DNA of 64,000 nt from Trinickia terrae (lineage in GTDB: Bacteria > Pseudomonadota > Gammaproteobacteria > Burkholderiales > Burkholderiaceae): NCBI RefSeq assembly GCF_005144415.1, contig NZ_SWJE01000005.1, positions 260,134-324,133 of the forward strand, in the 5' to 3' direction. The notes beneath the pieces were generated by a model that searched no databases, had not been told where the DNA came from, and saw nothing but the letters and a program-made list of their open reading frames with translations. Made by a program: the position numbers and the translations under genes. This document shows, piece after piece, positions 43,735 through 52,046 of the stretch (position 1 is its first letter; every line of letters begins with the position of its first letter).

Positions 43735-43956
43735 CTACAGTTCGATTTCGCCGAGGATGCGGTGCGCGAGCGCCTTCGCTTCGTCGAGCGCTTCCAATTC
43801 GCTCGCGCTCGTCGTCTCGACTTCGTAGACCGTCGTTTCAGGCTCTTCGGCGTCGTCGCGCGCGAGCGAGACGACGCCCTGGAATCGCCCGTCGTCCAGC
43901 GGCCGTGCCGTTGCGGTGGCCGTGTAGATTCCCTTGGTGTAGGTGACGTCGTCCAT
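43735..43956 (-). CDS. Small hypothetical protein (73 aa)
   Basis: This short acidic protein (YTKGIYTATATARPLDDGRF, then a helical ELEALDEAKALAHRILGEIE) has a GGAG ribosome site eight bases before its ATG and typical codon usage. It has no signal peptide. The family is unrecognised, although the pattern of a strand pair followed by a C-terminal helix is like other small Burkholderia cytoplasmic proteins. It is upstream of the 81-residue gene, with a hairpin repeat between them. Confidence 0.65.
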   Translation of the reverse strand: MDDVTYTKGIYTATATARPLDDGRFQGVVSLARDDAEEPETTVYEVETTSASELEALDEAKALAHRILGEIEL

Positions 43957-44075
43957 GATGCCGCTCCGCTTGAGAGGGATGAATTCATCCTAGCACGCGC
44001 TTTGCGAACTTACCGTGTCGTTCCGCGCGTGCCCGGAGCGCTCGATCGGGCGGCTAGAGATGGTTGGAGGCGGCC

Positions 44076-44987
44076 CTAGTCCGCCAGCAGCGCGACCACC
44101 TCGTCGAGCGTCGGCGAATGTGCCCCCGAGTGCCGGCAGGCCGCCGCGCCCGCCGCCAGTGCGAACGCGAGGTGCTCGGCGTAGCCGCGCTGCGGCGATT
44201 GCATCAGGCTGAAGAGCAGGCCGCCGATCGAAGCGTCGCCGGCGCCCACCGTATCGGCCACTTCGACGCGCGGCGGCCGCGCCTCGAACGTCTGGCCGTC
44301 GGCGTAGAGCGTCGCGGTGCCGGAGCCGCGCGTGACGAGCACCATCGCCGACGGGTTCATCGCGCGCAGCTGCGCGAGCGCGTCGGCTTCGCCGGTCTTG
44401 AAGAGGAGGCCGAGGTCTTCGTCGGAGACCTTGATGAGGTCGGCGAGCGCGGCCATCGTCTCGAGCGTCGGAAGGTAGCCCGTCTCCATCAGGTTGCGGT
44501 AGTTCGGGTCGAAGCTGATCTTCACGCCGCGCGCGCGCAGGTCGGCGGCGAGCGTCGCGAGCGTCGCGCCGAGCGGCTGGCGCACGAGGCTGATGCAGCC
44601 GAAGTGCGCCCACTGCGCCGCCTTCATCCAGCCTTCCGGCAGCAGCTCGGGGTCGAACGCGAGGTCCGCGCCGTTTTCGCCCATGAAGAAGTAGGTCGGC
44701 GGATGCGTCTCGTGGACGATCGCGAGCAGCGGCGGCCGCTCGACGCGCTGCATGAAGCGCATGTCGAGGCCGGCGGCGACACTCGCGTTCCAAAGCTCGT
44801 CGGAGAAGAAGTCGGTGCCGAGCGAGCCCGCGCAGGCGGTCGGGATGCCGAGCCGTGCGACCGCGCGCGCGACGTTCCAGCCCGCGCCGCCGGGGCGCGA
44901 GAGCCAGTGTGAATCGCCGGTGCGCACGAGATCGGTGAGGATGTCGCCGGCGGAGATGAAGAGCGGGAAATCGGTGGTGGCGGTCAT
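44076..44987 (-). CDS. PfkB-family sugar kinase (fructokinase-like)
   Basis: This 303-residue ribokinase-family enzyme probably phosphorylates fructose or a related ketose at C6. Landmarks are the first signature SRPGGAGWNVARAVARLGIP, the substrate region ISFDPNYR, and the C-terminal ATP/anion-hole signature VADTVGAGDASIGGLLFSL with catalytic Asp in GAGD. It overlaps the preceding isomerase gene by four bases (ATGA), so it is translationally coupled. With an AGE-type isomerase it would convert mannose to fructose and then fructose-6-phosphate. Confidence 0.9.
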   Translation of the reverse strand: MTATTDFPLFISAGDILTDLVRTGDSHWLSRPGGAGWNVARAVARLGIPTACAGSLGTDFFSDELWNASVAAGLDMRFMQRVERPPLLAIVHETHPPTYFFMGENGADLAFDPELLPEGWMKAAQWAHFGCISLVRQPLGATLATLAADLRARGVKISFDPNYRNLMETGYLPTLETMAALADLIKVSDEDLGLLFKTGEADALAQLRAMNPSAMVLVTRGSGTATLYADGQTFEARPPRVEVADTVGAGDASIGGLLFSLMQSPQRGYAEHLAFALAAGAAACRHSGAHSPTLDEVVALLAD

Positions 44988-46294
44988 GAGGCGTCTCGCG
45001 GCGTGCGGTTGCTATGGCTGGGGTTGTCGGGTTCGAGCGCGTTGAGCACCTCGTAGCAGGCGCCCATCGTGTGATAGTCGGTCTTGCCGGCGGGGCTCTT
45101 TTCGTCGCTGTATTTGCGGTTGTCGCAGGTGAGGATGCGGTACCAGGCGCCGTGGCGATGGTCGACGAAATGCGCCCAGCTGTAGCGCCAGATCTCTTCG
45201 TACCAATCCCAGAAGCGCTCGCTGCCGGTGCGCTGGGCCAACAGCGCCGCGGCGGCGAAGGTCTCGGCCTGCACCCAGAAATACTTGTCGTGGTCGCACA
45301 CGGTGCCGTCCGGGCCGAAGCCGTAGCAGAGGCCGCCGTGGTCGTCGTCCCAGGCGTGCGTGAGCGCCGCGTCGAACAATTCGATGGCGCGCGGCAGCAG
45401 CCACGGTAGCGGGCGGTGGCGCTCGAGGATCAAGAGCAGCTTCGCCCATTCGGTCTGGTGCCCGGGCTGGAAGCCCCAGGGACGGAAGATGTTCGAGCTG
45501 TCCTCTTCGTTGTAGTGCCAGTCGACCGACCAGTCCGCGTGGAAATGCTCCCAGACGAGGCCGTGCGAGAGCTGCGCCTGGCGCATCGTGATGTTGGCCG
45601 CGACGCGTTCCGCGCGATCGAGGTAGACGAGGTGATGCGTCGCTTCGTATGCGGCGAGCAGCGCTTCCGTCGTGTGCATGTTCGCGTTCTGGCCGCGGTA
45701 GCCGGATACGTGCCAGTCGGGCGTCGCCTCGTCGGCGTAGAGGCCGGCGGCGCGGTCCCAGAAGCGGTGCTCCATCAGCTCGAAGGTCTCGGCGATAAGC
45801 GGACGCGCTTCCTCGATGCCCGCCATCAGCGCGTGCGCCGCCGCGAGCAGCACGAACGCGAGGCCGTAGCAGTGGCGCGTGCCGTCGAACGTGCGCTTCT
45901 TGCCGTCGCGCCATTCGATCTCCCAGTCGTAGCCGCGGTGCTCGGCATCCCAGTGCGCGTCGCGCAGGAATTTCAGGCCGTGGCGCGCGTACTCGAGATG
46001 CTTGGCGTTGCCGAATTGGCGGTACGCCATCGCGTAGTTGAAGACGAAGCGGCAGCTGCTCACGAGGTGGCGCGTCGTGCGGTTGTAGATCGAGCCGTCA
46101 TCCTTGAAGAAGTGGTGAAAGCCGCCGGACGGGTCGAACACCGTCGGCGCGTAGAAGCGCAGGGTGTCCTCGACGTGCGAAAGCAGGAACGCGCGGTCGC
46201 GGAAGTCATCGATGGGCGGCACCGCCGCGTTCGTGTGCACGGTGGCGAGAACGGCGCGGGCTTGCGATTTGGATTGGTTGGGCAGCTTCGTCAT
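44984..46294 (-). CDS. AGE-family sugar epimerase/isomerase (mannose isomerase-like)
   Basis: This (alpha/alpha)6-barrel enzyme of the N-acylglucosamine 2-epimerase superfamily has 436 residues. Conserved residues are visible in TRHLVSSCRFVFNYAMAYRQ, NANMHTTEALLAAYEATH, WGFQPGHQTEWAKLLLILER and KYFWVQAETFAAAALLAQRT, including the paired His and Glu positions used for isomerisation. Members with LacI and PfkB neighbours usually interconvert free mannose and fructose (YihS/mannose isomerase type). It overlaps both the upstream LacI gene and the downstream kinase by four bases, giving one tightly coupled operon. No transporter gene is adjacent. The exact sugar is inferred. Confidence 0.88.
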   Translation of the reverse strand: MTKLPNQSKSQARAVLATVHTNAAVPPIDDFRDRAFLLSHVEDTLRFYAPTVFDPSGGFHHFFKDDGSIYNRTTRHLVSSCRFVFNYAMAYRQFGNAKHLEYARHGLKFLRDAHWDAEHRGYDWEIEWRDGKKRTFDGTRHCYGLAFVLLAAAHALMAGIEEARPLIAETFELMEHRFWDRAAGLYADEATPDWHVSGYRGQNANMHTTEALLAAYEATHHLVYLDRAERVAANITMRQAQLSHGLVWEHFHADWSVDWHYNEEDSSNIFRPWGFQPGHQTEWAKLLLILERHRPLPWLLPRAIELFDAALTHAWDDDHGGLCYGFGPDGTVCDHDKYFWVQAETFAAAALLAQRTGSERFWDWYEEIWRYSWAHFVDHRHGAWYRILTCDNRKYSDEKSPAGKTDYHTMGACYEVLNALEPDNPSHSNRTPRDAS

Positions 46295-47328
46295 GGCGTG
46301 ATTCCCAGGAGGGTGCTGGCGGTGGAGCTGAACGTGCTCGAGGTGTCGGGCGGGACGGCGGTGCTGGCGCGCGCAACGAGCTGCACGGGCAACCGCACTT
46401 CGAGTTGCGCGGGCGATTCTTCGAGCAGCAGCTCGACGCCGCGTGCGCCGAGCGCTTCCTTGTCGACGGAGATCGTCGTGAGCGTCGGCGCGGAATGCGC
46501 GGCGGCGGGAATGTCGTCGAAGCCGACGATGGCGATGTCGTGCGGCACGCGCAGGCCGCGCGCGAGCGCGACGCGCATCGCGGCGAGCGCGGCGGCGTCG
46601 TTGTAGGCGAACACGGCGTCGGGCAAGGGGCCGCTCGCGTCGAGGATGCGCTGCATCGCACGCGCGGCGCCGGTGTCGGGGTCGAGCCCGGCGTCGATCG
46701 TGACTTCGAGCGACGGATCGAACAGCAGGCCCGCCTCGAAGAACGCGCGCCGGTAGCCGAGCGCGCGCTGGGCGATGCTGTAGTGCGCAAGCGAGCCGCC
46801 GATGAAGGCCACGCGCGTGCGCTTCAACTCGAACAGATGCTTCATCGCGAGCGCGGCGCCCGCGGCGTTGTCGAGATTCACCGAGCGCAGGTTAGGCGCC
46901 CACAGGTCGATCAGCACGAGCGGGCGCTGCAGCGCGACGAGCGCCGCGAGCGTCTCGGGCTCGACGAAGCCGGCCACGGCGATCGCATCGGGCGCATGCA
47001 GGCGCAGCTGCTCGACGACGTCCTCGGTCGGCCCCGCCGTGAGCAGCGACGGCACGATGCCGCGCTCGCGGCAGGCGTGCTCGACGCCGTGCAGCACGTG
47101 CGAAAAGAACGGGCTGGCGGCGACGTTGTTGTGCTGGCGATGCAGCAGGAAGGTGAGCCGCCGGATGCGCGGACGCAGCTGCGCCTGGTCGTAGCCCAAG
47201 CGGCGCGCGGCTTCGACGACGCGCAGGCGCGTCGTCTCCGAGAGGCCCGGCTGGTTTTTCAGCGCCCGCGATACGGTGCCGATCGATACGCCCGCCGCCT
47301 GGGCGACGTCGCGAATGGTTGTACCCAT
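46291..47328 (-). CDS. LacI-family transcriptional repressor
   Basis: The 345-residue regulator has an N-terminal LacI helix-turn-helix (TIRDVAQAAGVSIGTVSRAL, KNQPGLSETTRLRVVEAARR) with hinge helix. A periplasmic-binding-like effector domain follows (DAIAVAGFVEPETL, PLPDAVFAYNDAAALAAMR, IAIVGFDDIPAAAHSAPTLT). It is the first gene of the sugar operon and overlaps the isomerase gene by four bases, so it should be autoregulated along with the enzymes. The inducer is probably the sugar or its phosphate. A palindrome about 125 bases upstream is a candidate operator. Confidence 0.92.
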   Translation of the reverse strand: MGTTIRDVAQAAGVSIGTVSRALKNQPGLSETTRLRVVEAARRLGYDQAQLRPRIRRLTFLLHRQHNNVAASPFFSHVLHGVEHACRERGIVPSLLTAGPTEDVVEQLRLHAPDAIAVAGFVEPETLAALVALQRPLVLIDLWAPNLRSVNLDNAAGAALAMKHLFELKRTRVAFIGGSLAHYSIAQRALGYRRAFFEAGLLFDPSLEVTIDAGLDPDTGAARAMQRILDASGPLPDAVFAYNDAAALAAMRVALARGLRVPHDIAIVGFDDIPAAAHSAPTLTTISVDKEALGARGVELLLEESPAQLEVRLPVQLVARASTAVPPDTSSTFSSTASTLLGITP

Positions 47329-47452
47329 CTCTCCGATTCTGTCGATTCAGGTTCGGGCGATTGTATAGTAAAAACGGCCGGAAACCACCCTGAATGGCGC
47401 GTATGAATACGTGGAAATACCCGCAGAATCAACGAGAAACGAACATCTGTTT

Positions 47453-47473
47453 GTTTAGTAAAGCATGCTAAAC
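47453..47473. promoter_or_regulatory. Palindrome upstream of the LacI operon, candidate operator
   Basis: GTTTAGTA and TGCTAAAC (7 of 8 bases symmetrical) flank a five-base centre. The site lies about 125 bases before the repressor start and overlaps the stop codon of the upstream hydroxylase gene. Its size fits a LacI-family site, but this is not proven. Confidence 0.35.
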
Positions 47474-48160
47474 AGCGATCTTCTCGCCGCGCAGGCGGAT
47501 GCCGAGCCGCACAATCGAAATCACCGCGTTCGACAAGAGCCGCATGTCGAAAGGCATCTTGCGGCGGCGGATGTCGAGCAGCAGCACGATGCGGACCTGG
47601 CCGCTCGCGTTCAGCACTTCGTGCTCGAAGGTGTCGTCCCACAGCATGAATTCGCCGTCGTGCAGGCCGTAGGCGTGGCCGTCGACGGTGAGCGTGGCGG
47701 CGGGGTTGCCGTTCGCGTCGAGCGGCATCGAGAGCACCAGATAGCCGCGCAGGATGCCGCGAAACGGCCCGTGATGCGGCGGAATGTGCTTGCCCGGCGC
47801 GAGAAACGAGAACGACGCCGACAGCACGTCCGGCGCTTGCGCGACGATCGAGGCGAGCGTCGGGCAGCGCGCGAGGTTGCGCTCGAAGGCCACGCCGTAG
47901 GCCTTCATGATGTACATGCGCCAGTCGCGCGCGTCGTTGGCCGAGATGTCGGCCTGCTCGCGCATGATGTCGTGAAAGCGGGGGATGTTGCGCAGGTTCG
48001 TGGCGACGTCGAGCGCTTCGGCGCGAATCGCCTGCCAGTTCGCGACGAAGCGGGCCGCATCGGGAAAGTGGCGGGTCGCATCGAGCACGGGGGCGTCGTC
48101 GATGCGACTGTCGAAGATGCGGCGCATCAGCCGCACGCTGCTGTCGTACAACCCAAACAT
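47468..48160 (-). CDS. Aspartyl/asparaginyl beta-hydroxylase family dioxygenase (LpxO-like)
   Basis: This Fe(II)/2-oxoglutarate-dependent oxygenase has 230 residues. The jelly-roll core carries the family pattern SFSFLAPGKHIPPHHGPFRG with the metal-binding His, then LRGYLVLSMPLDANG, and DGEFMLWDDTFEHEVLNASG with the second His and downstream Arg. Bacterial members hydroxylate aspartyl residues or, as LpxO, the secondary acyl chains of lipid A. Unlike many LpxO proteins it has no obvious N-terminal membrane helix, so the substrate remains open. It is separated from the upstream chemoreceptor gene by about 210 bases. Confidence 0.85.
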   Translation of the reverse strand: MFGLYDSSVRLMRRIFDSRIDDAPVLDATRHFPDAARFVANWQAIRAEALDVATNLRNIPRFHDIMREQADISANDARDWRMYIMKAYGVAFERNLARCPTLASIVAQAPDVLSASFSFLAPGKHIPPHHGPFRGILRGYLVLSMPLDANGNPAATLTVDGHAYGLHDGEFMLWDDTFEHEVLNASGQVRIVLLLDIRRRKMPFDMRLLSNAVISIVRLGIRLRGEKIAV

Positions 48161-48370
48161 CCGAGTCCTCGTTGGCGCGCGTGTGGCGCGAATCGATCGG
48201 TGCCGGGGCGGCGCCGTGTGAAGTTTAGACTGGGACGGGCGGCGGAGTTCTGCGGCGCGCCTTACCGGGCGAGTGCGCCGGTTAAGGGAAATTACTGGGC
48301 GTTAGCGGCGCGTAAGCCGCAGGAAGGCAACGGCAAGATCGCGCGCCGCCGATGTGTCCGCGGCTATCGG

Positions 48371-49930
48371 CTACGCCGCCACCCGGAAGATCGACACCAC
48401 CTCGCGCAGCGCCGTCGCCTCGTGCGAGAGTGCATTGGCGGCTGAGGCGGCCTTTTGCACGAGCGCAGCGTTGTGCTGTGTCATCTGGTCCATCTGCGCG
48501 ACCGCGCGGTTGATCTGCTCGATGCCCGAGCGCTGCTCGTCGGACGCGTTCGAGATTTCGTCGACGAGCGTCGCGACGTTCTTCACCGACTCCAGCATGT
48601 CGACGATCGTGTTGCCGGCTTTCTTCACCGTGTCGGCGCCGCCGTCGACTTCGCCGGTCACGTCGCTGATGAGGCCGGAGATCTCCTTGGCCGCCTGCGA
48701 GCTGCGATGCGCGAGCGCGCGCACTTCCTGCGCGACCACGGCGAAGCCGCGTCCCGATTGGCCCGCGCGCGCTGCTTCGACGGCCGCGTTGAGCGCGAGC
48801 AGGTTGGTCTGGAACGCGATGCCTTCGATCACGGAGGTGATGCTGCGGATCTTCTGCGAGCGGTCGGAGAGCGACTGCATGCGCGCCATCGCGTCGACGG
48901 CGGCGTCGTTGCCGTGCTCGGCCTTCGCCGACGCCTGCAGCGCGAGCACGTTCGCCTGCCGTGCGTGATCGGCGTTCGCGCGCACCGTCGCCGCGAGCTG
49001 CTCCATGCTGCTCGCAGTCTGCTGGATGCCGGAGGCGTGCTCTTCGGTGCGGTTCGACAGGTCCGCGTTGCCGTTCGCGATCTCGCTCGTCGCTTGCGAG
49101 ATGATGGCCGCCGCTTCCTGGATCGAGCCGATCATCGTCGCGAGACGGTCGCGCATCGATTGCATCGCATGCAGCACGCTGTGCTCGTCGTTGCGCGCGA
49201 CGCGCACTTCGATCGCGAGGTTGCCTTCGGCGATCGCGTTGGCGATGGCGGCCGCGTAGGCTGGCTCGCCGCCGAGCTGGCTGAAGAGCGCGCGCGCCAT
49301 CGCCCAGCACAGCGCGCCGACCACCGCGATGCCCGTCACGATGCAGGCGGCGACGAGCGCCTTCACGGTATCGGCGACTGTCTGCGCGTGATCGTATTCG
49401 CGCTGCGCCGATTCGACCTGCAGCGCGCGCAGCTGCGAGGTCTCGCTCTTGACGAGCTTCGCCTTCGGCTCGAGCGTCTGCGTGACGACCCATTGCGCTT
49501 CGGAGAGGTTGTTCGCCTTCAGGTCGTCCATGGTCGGCTTGAGGCCCTTGTCGCGCAGCGTCGTCCAATCGGCGGCGAAGCGGTCGGCGAGCTGGCGTTC
49601 GTCCGCGTCGAGCGGGTAGGCGCGGTATTCGGCGAGCAGGCGGTCGATCGTCGCGAGGTTGGCTTGCGTCGCCGTGACCACGGCATCGGTTTTCGCGGCC
49701 GACGGATCGAGCACGGCGTCGCTGATCGCGAAGTGGCTTTGAGCGACGAGCTCGTCGATCGTCGAGATCCGCTGCAGCGCTTTCGCGCGGCCTTCGAACA
49801 CCTGGTGCAGCGCGGCGTCGGTGCGCGCGACGCCGTAGAGGCCGATGCCGCCCACGGCGGCGAGAACGAGGACGACGACGGCCAGCAAGGCGTAAAGCCG
49901 GCCTTTGACGGTGAAGCGGGTGGTGTTCAT
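48371..49930 (-). CDS. Methyl-accepting chemotaxis protein
   Basis: This membrane chemoreceptor has 519 residues. Order: a first membrane helix (LYALLAVVVLVLAAVGGIGL), a four-helix-bundle periplasmic ligand domain (about 35-190, Tar/4HB type), a second helix (ALVAACIVTGIAVVGALCWA), a HAMP region, and a signalling coiled coil whose hairpin tip reads IEGIAFQTNLLALNAAVEAA. It ends with no CheR/CheB-binding pentapeptide (IFRVAA). ATG 49930 starts just before the first helix. The nearby genes on the same strand are c-di-GMP enzymes, but no che genes are in the window. Confidence 0.93.
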   Translation of the reverse strand: MNTTRFTVKGRLYALLAVVVLVLAAVGGIGLYGVARTDAALHQVFEGRAKALQRISTIDELVAQSHFAISDAVLDPSAAKTDAVVTATQANLATIDRLLAEYRAYPLDADERQLADRFAADWTTLRDKGLKPTMDDLKANNLSEAQWVVTQTLEPKAKLVKSETSQLRALQVESAQREYDHAQTVADTVKALVAACIVTGIAVVGALCWAMARALFSQLGGEPAYAAAIANAIAEGNLAIEVRVARNDEHSVLHAMQSMRDRLATMIGSIQEAAAIISQATSEIANGNADLSNRTEEHASGIQQTASSMEQLAATVRANADHARQANVLALQASAKAEHGNDAAVDAMARMQSLSDRSQKIRSITSVIEGIAFQTNLLALNAAVEAARAGQSGRGFAVVAQEVRALAHRSSQAAKEISGLISDVTGEVDGGADTVKKAGNTIVDMLESVKNVATLVDEISNASDEQRSGIEQINRAVAQMDQMTQHNAALVQKAASAANALSHEATALREVVSIFRVAA

Positions 49931-50044
49931 GCGTGATGCGGGATCTGTGGCGCGTGTCGCGAACGCGGCAGTGTGCCTTTGCGTTCGCGACACGATGATG
50001 AAGGTTCTATTCGTGAGTGAAAGGTGCGGGGCGCGCCTGCGGTT

Positions 50045-51916
50045 TCAATTGACGGTCCGCGCCTCGCTTTCCTCGACCGCATGCGGCGTCGCGGTCGCCA
50101 TGTGCATCAGCGCTTCGCCTTCCTCGACGTCGATCAGGAAGAAGCCCGCCGCTTCGTGCTTCGCGCGGCGCTTCGCGAGCGCCGCCGCCGACGCGATCAT
50201 CTCGCTGCTGTAGACGTTGCGCTGGTCCGGCTGCGGCCGCACGCGCACGCAGCCGATCGCCATCGTCACGAAGCCGAAGAAGGTCGGGTTGCCGCGCCGG
50301 TCCTCGCCGTGGATGCCGCCCGCGGCGCGGTCGGCATCCGCATAGAAGCGCTGTGCGCCGGCGTTGAAGTTCGCGATGGCCTTCTGCGCGCGCGCCTGCC
50401 AGTCCTCGCTCTGGAACAGGATCAGGAAGTCGTCGCCGCCCACGTGGCCGAGAAAGTCGCGCGTCGGGTCGCAGATGTCGGCGAGCACGACGGCCGCGAA
50501 TTTCAGCACTTCGTCGCCTTGCCAGTAGCCGTACTGGTCGTTGAACGGCTTGAAGTGGTTCAAGTCGACATAGCACGCGTAGAACTCGGCGTGGTTGCCG
50601 AGCAGGCGCGCGATGTGCGAGCTGATCGGGATGTTGCCCGGCAGGAAGGTGAGCGGGTTCGCGTAGCGCGCCGCCTCGATGCGCACCTCTGTCACCGCGC
50701 GCACCAGGCTCTCGCCGGTGCCGAGGCCGAGGTACTTGCCGCCGTCGGTGATCACGAAGCCGTCGGCGAGATAGCGCTGGTCGTCGCTCGCGAGGAGCTT
50801 GGCCATCTGCTCGACCGTCATCGACTTCTCGATGACGACGGGCGACGCGTTCGCGAACTGCAGGCACGGACGCTTGCCGAACAGCTCGCGGTGATACGGC
50901 AGCGCGTAGCGGTCCATGAAGGCGCGCCGGTTGAGCAGCGCGATCGGCTCGTCGTTCTCGACGATGGCGACCGCGTGCAGGTTCGGCATCCGGTTGAAGA
51001 GATCGAGGACGTCGTTGTTGGCTGCCTGGCGCGGCAGCGCGGGCGCGGCCACCAGCATCTTCGCCGCCGCCATGCCGCCCGAGGGCGAGGCCGCGACGCT
51101 GCGCGTCTGGCCCGGAAACACGGCGATGTGCTCGGCGCGGATTGCCTGCTTCGCTTCGTCGGCGATGCGCGTGAGCGGCACGGCGTCCGGGCGGCCGAAG
51201 AAATAGCCCTGTCCGCAGCCGATGCCCATGTCGCGGATGACGATCAGGTCCGCCTCGTTCTCAATCCCCTCGGCGACGAGCCGCGCGCCGCTCGAGTTCG
51301 CGAAATGCTGCATCGCGCGCACGGCTTCGAACTTGAGCGGATCGCTCGCGATCTCGTGGATGAAGAAGCGATCGATCTTGACGATGTCGGGCTGCAGCCG
51401 CACCCACAGGTTCATGCTCGCGTTGGCCGTGCCGTAGTCGTCGAGCGCGAACTGCGCGCCGGTCTCGCGCACGGCGGCGACCATCTGCACGAAGCCGGCG
51501 ATGTCGGAGATCGCGCATTGCTCGGTCAGCTCCACGACCAGGCGCTCGGCCGGCACGCCGAGGCGCAGGAGCCAGGCGAGCGTGTCGTCGCGCGTCTCTC
51601 CGAGCTTGAGGATCGCTTCCGCGCTGAAATTGAGGAACAGCTTGCCTTCGCAGTTCAGCTTCGCGAACGCGTGGATGCAGGTGCGCGCGGCGGCGTGCTC
51701 GAGCTCGGTCGAGAGGCCCTCGTGCGCCGCGTGTGCGAAGAGCGCAGCCGGTGCTTCGAGCGGCGAGCCGGCCGGGCCGCGGATCAGCCCCTCGTAGCCG
51801 AGAATCGCGCCGCCGTCGAAATCGACGATCGGCTGGAAGACCGCGGACAGCGCATGCTGTGCGATCAGATCGGCGACACCGGGTAGCGGGGCTGCCGATG
51901 GTGAGCGAAATGACAT
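50045..51916 (-). CDS. EAL-CBS-GGDEF hybrid c-di-GMP protein
   Basis: The 623-residue soluble protein has the uncommon order EAL (about 15-260), a CBS-pair region (about 310-445), then GGDEF (about 450-600). EAL residues look intact: YEGLIR, LFLNFSA, ELTEQ, ALDDYG, VKIDR, AEGIENE and QGYFFGRP. The cyclase half has CYVDLNHFKPFNDQYGYWQG and the signature GGDDF, where the fourth residue is Asp rather than Glu. Cyclase activity is therefore doubtful while phosphodiesterase activity is plausible. CBS pairs often bind adenine nucleotides, so this may be a metabolic sensor. There is no membrane segment. It lies between a chemoreceptor and a cyclase gene on the same strand. Confidence 0.88.
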   Translation of the reverse strand: MSFRSPSAAPLPGVADLIAQHALSAVFQPIVDFDGGAILGYEGLIRGPAGSPLEAPAALFAHAAHEGLSTELEHAAARTCIHAFAKLNCEGKLFLNFSAEAILKLGETRDDTLAWLLRLGVPAERLVVELTEQCAISDIAGFVQMVAAVRETGAQFALDDYGTANASMNLWVRLQPDIVKIDRFFIHEIASDPLKFEAVRAMQHFANSSGARLVAEGIENEADLIVIRDMGIGCGQGYFFGRPDAVPLTRIADEAKQAIRAEHIAVFPGQTRSVAASPSGGMAAAKMLVAAPALPRQAANNDVLDLFNRMPNLHAVAIVENDEPIALLNRRAFMDRYALPYHRELFGKRPCLQFANASPVVIEKSMTVEQMAKLLASDDQRYLADGFVITDGGKYLGLGTGESLVRAVTEVRIEAARYANPLTFLPGNIPISSHIARLLGNHAEFYACYVDLNHFKPFNDQYGYWQGDEVLKFAAVVLADICDPTRDFLGHVGGDDFLILFQSEDWQARAQKAIANFNAGAQRFYADADRAAGGIHGEDRRGNPTFFGFVTMAIGCVRVRPQPDQRNVYSSEMIASAAALAKRRAKHEAAGFFLIDVEEGEALMHMATATPHAVEESEARTVN

Positions 51917-52046
51917 GACTGAACGGCCGACTAGCCGACGTTTGGTTGGACGTTCGGGTTATCGACGTTTGGCCTGCAGAGTTGAATGAAGTTTTTGTGA
52001 TGCATTGCACCGAAGTGGTGCAATCGGTTGCTGGGCAGCCTCTGGC

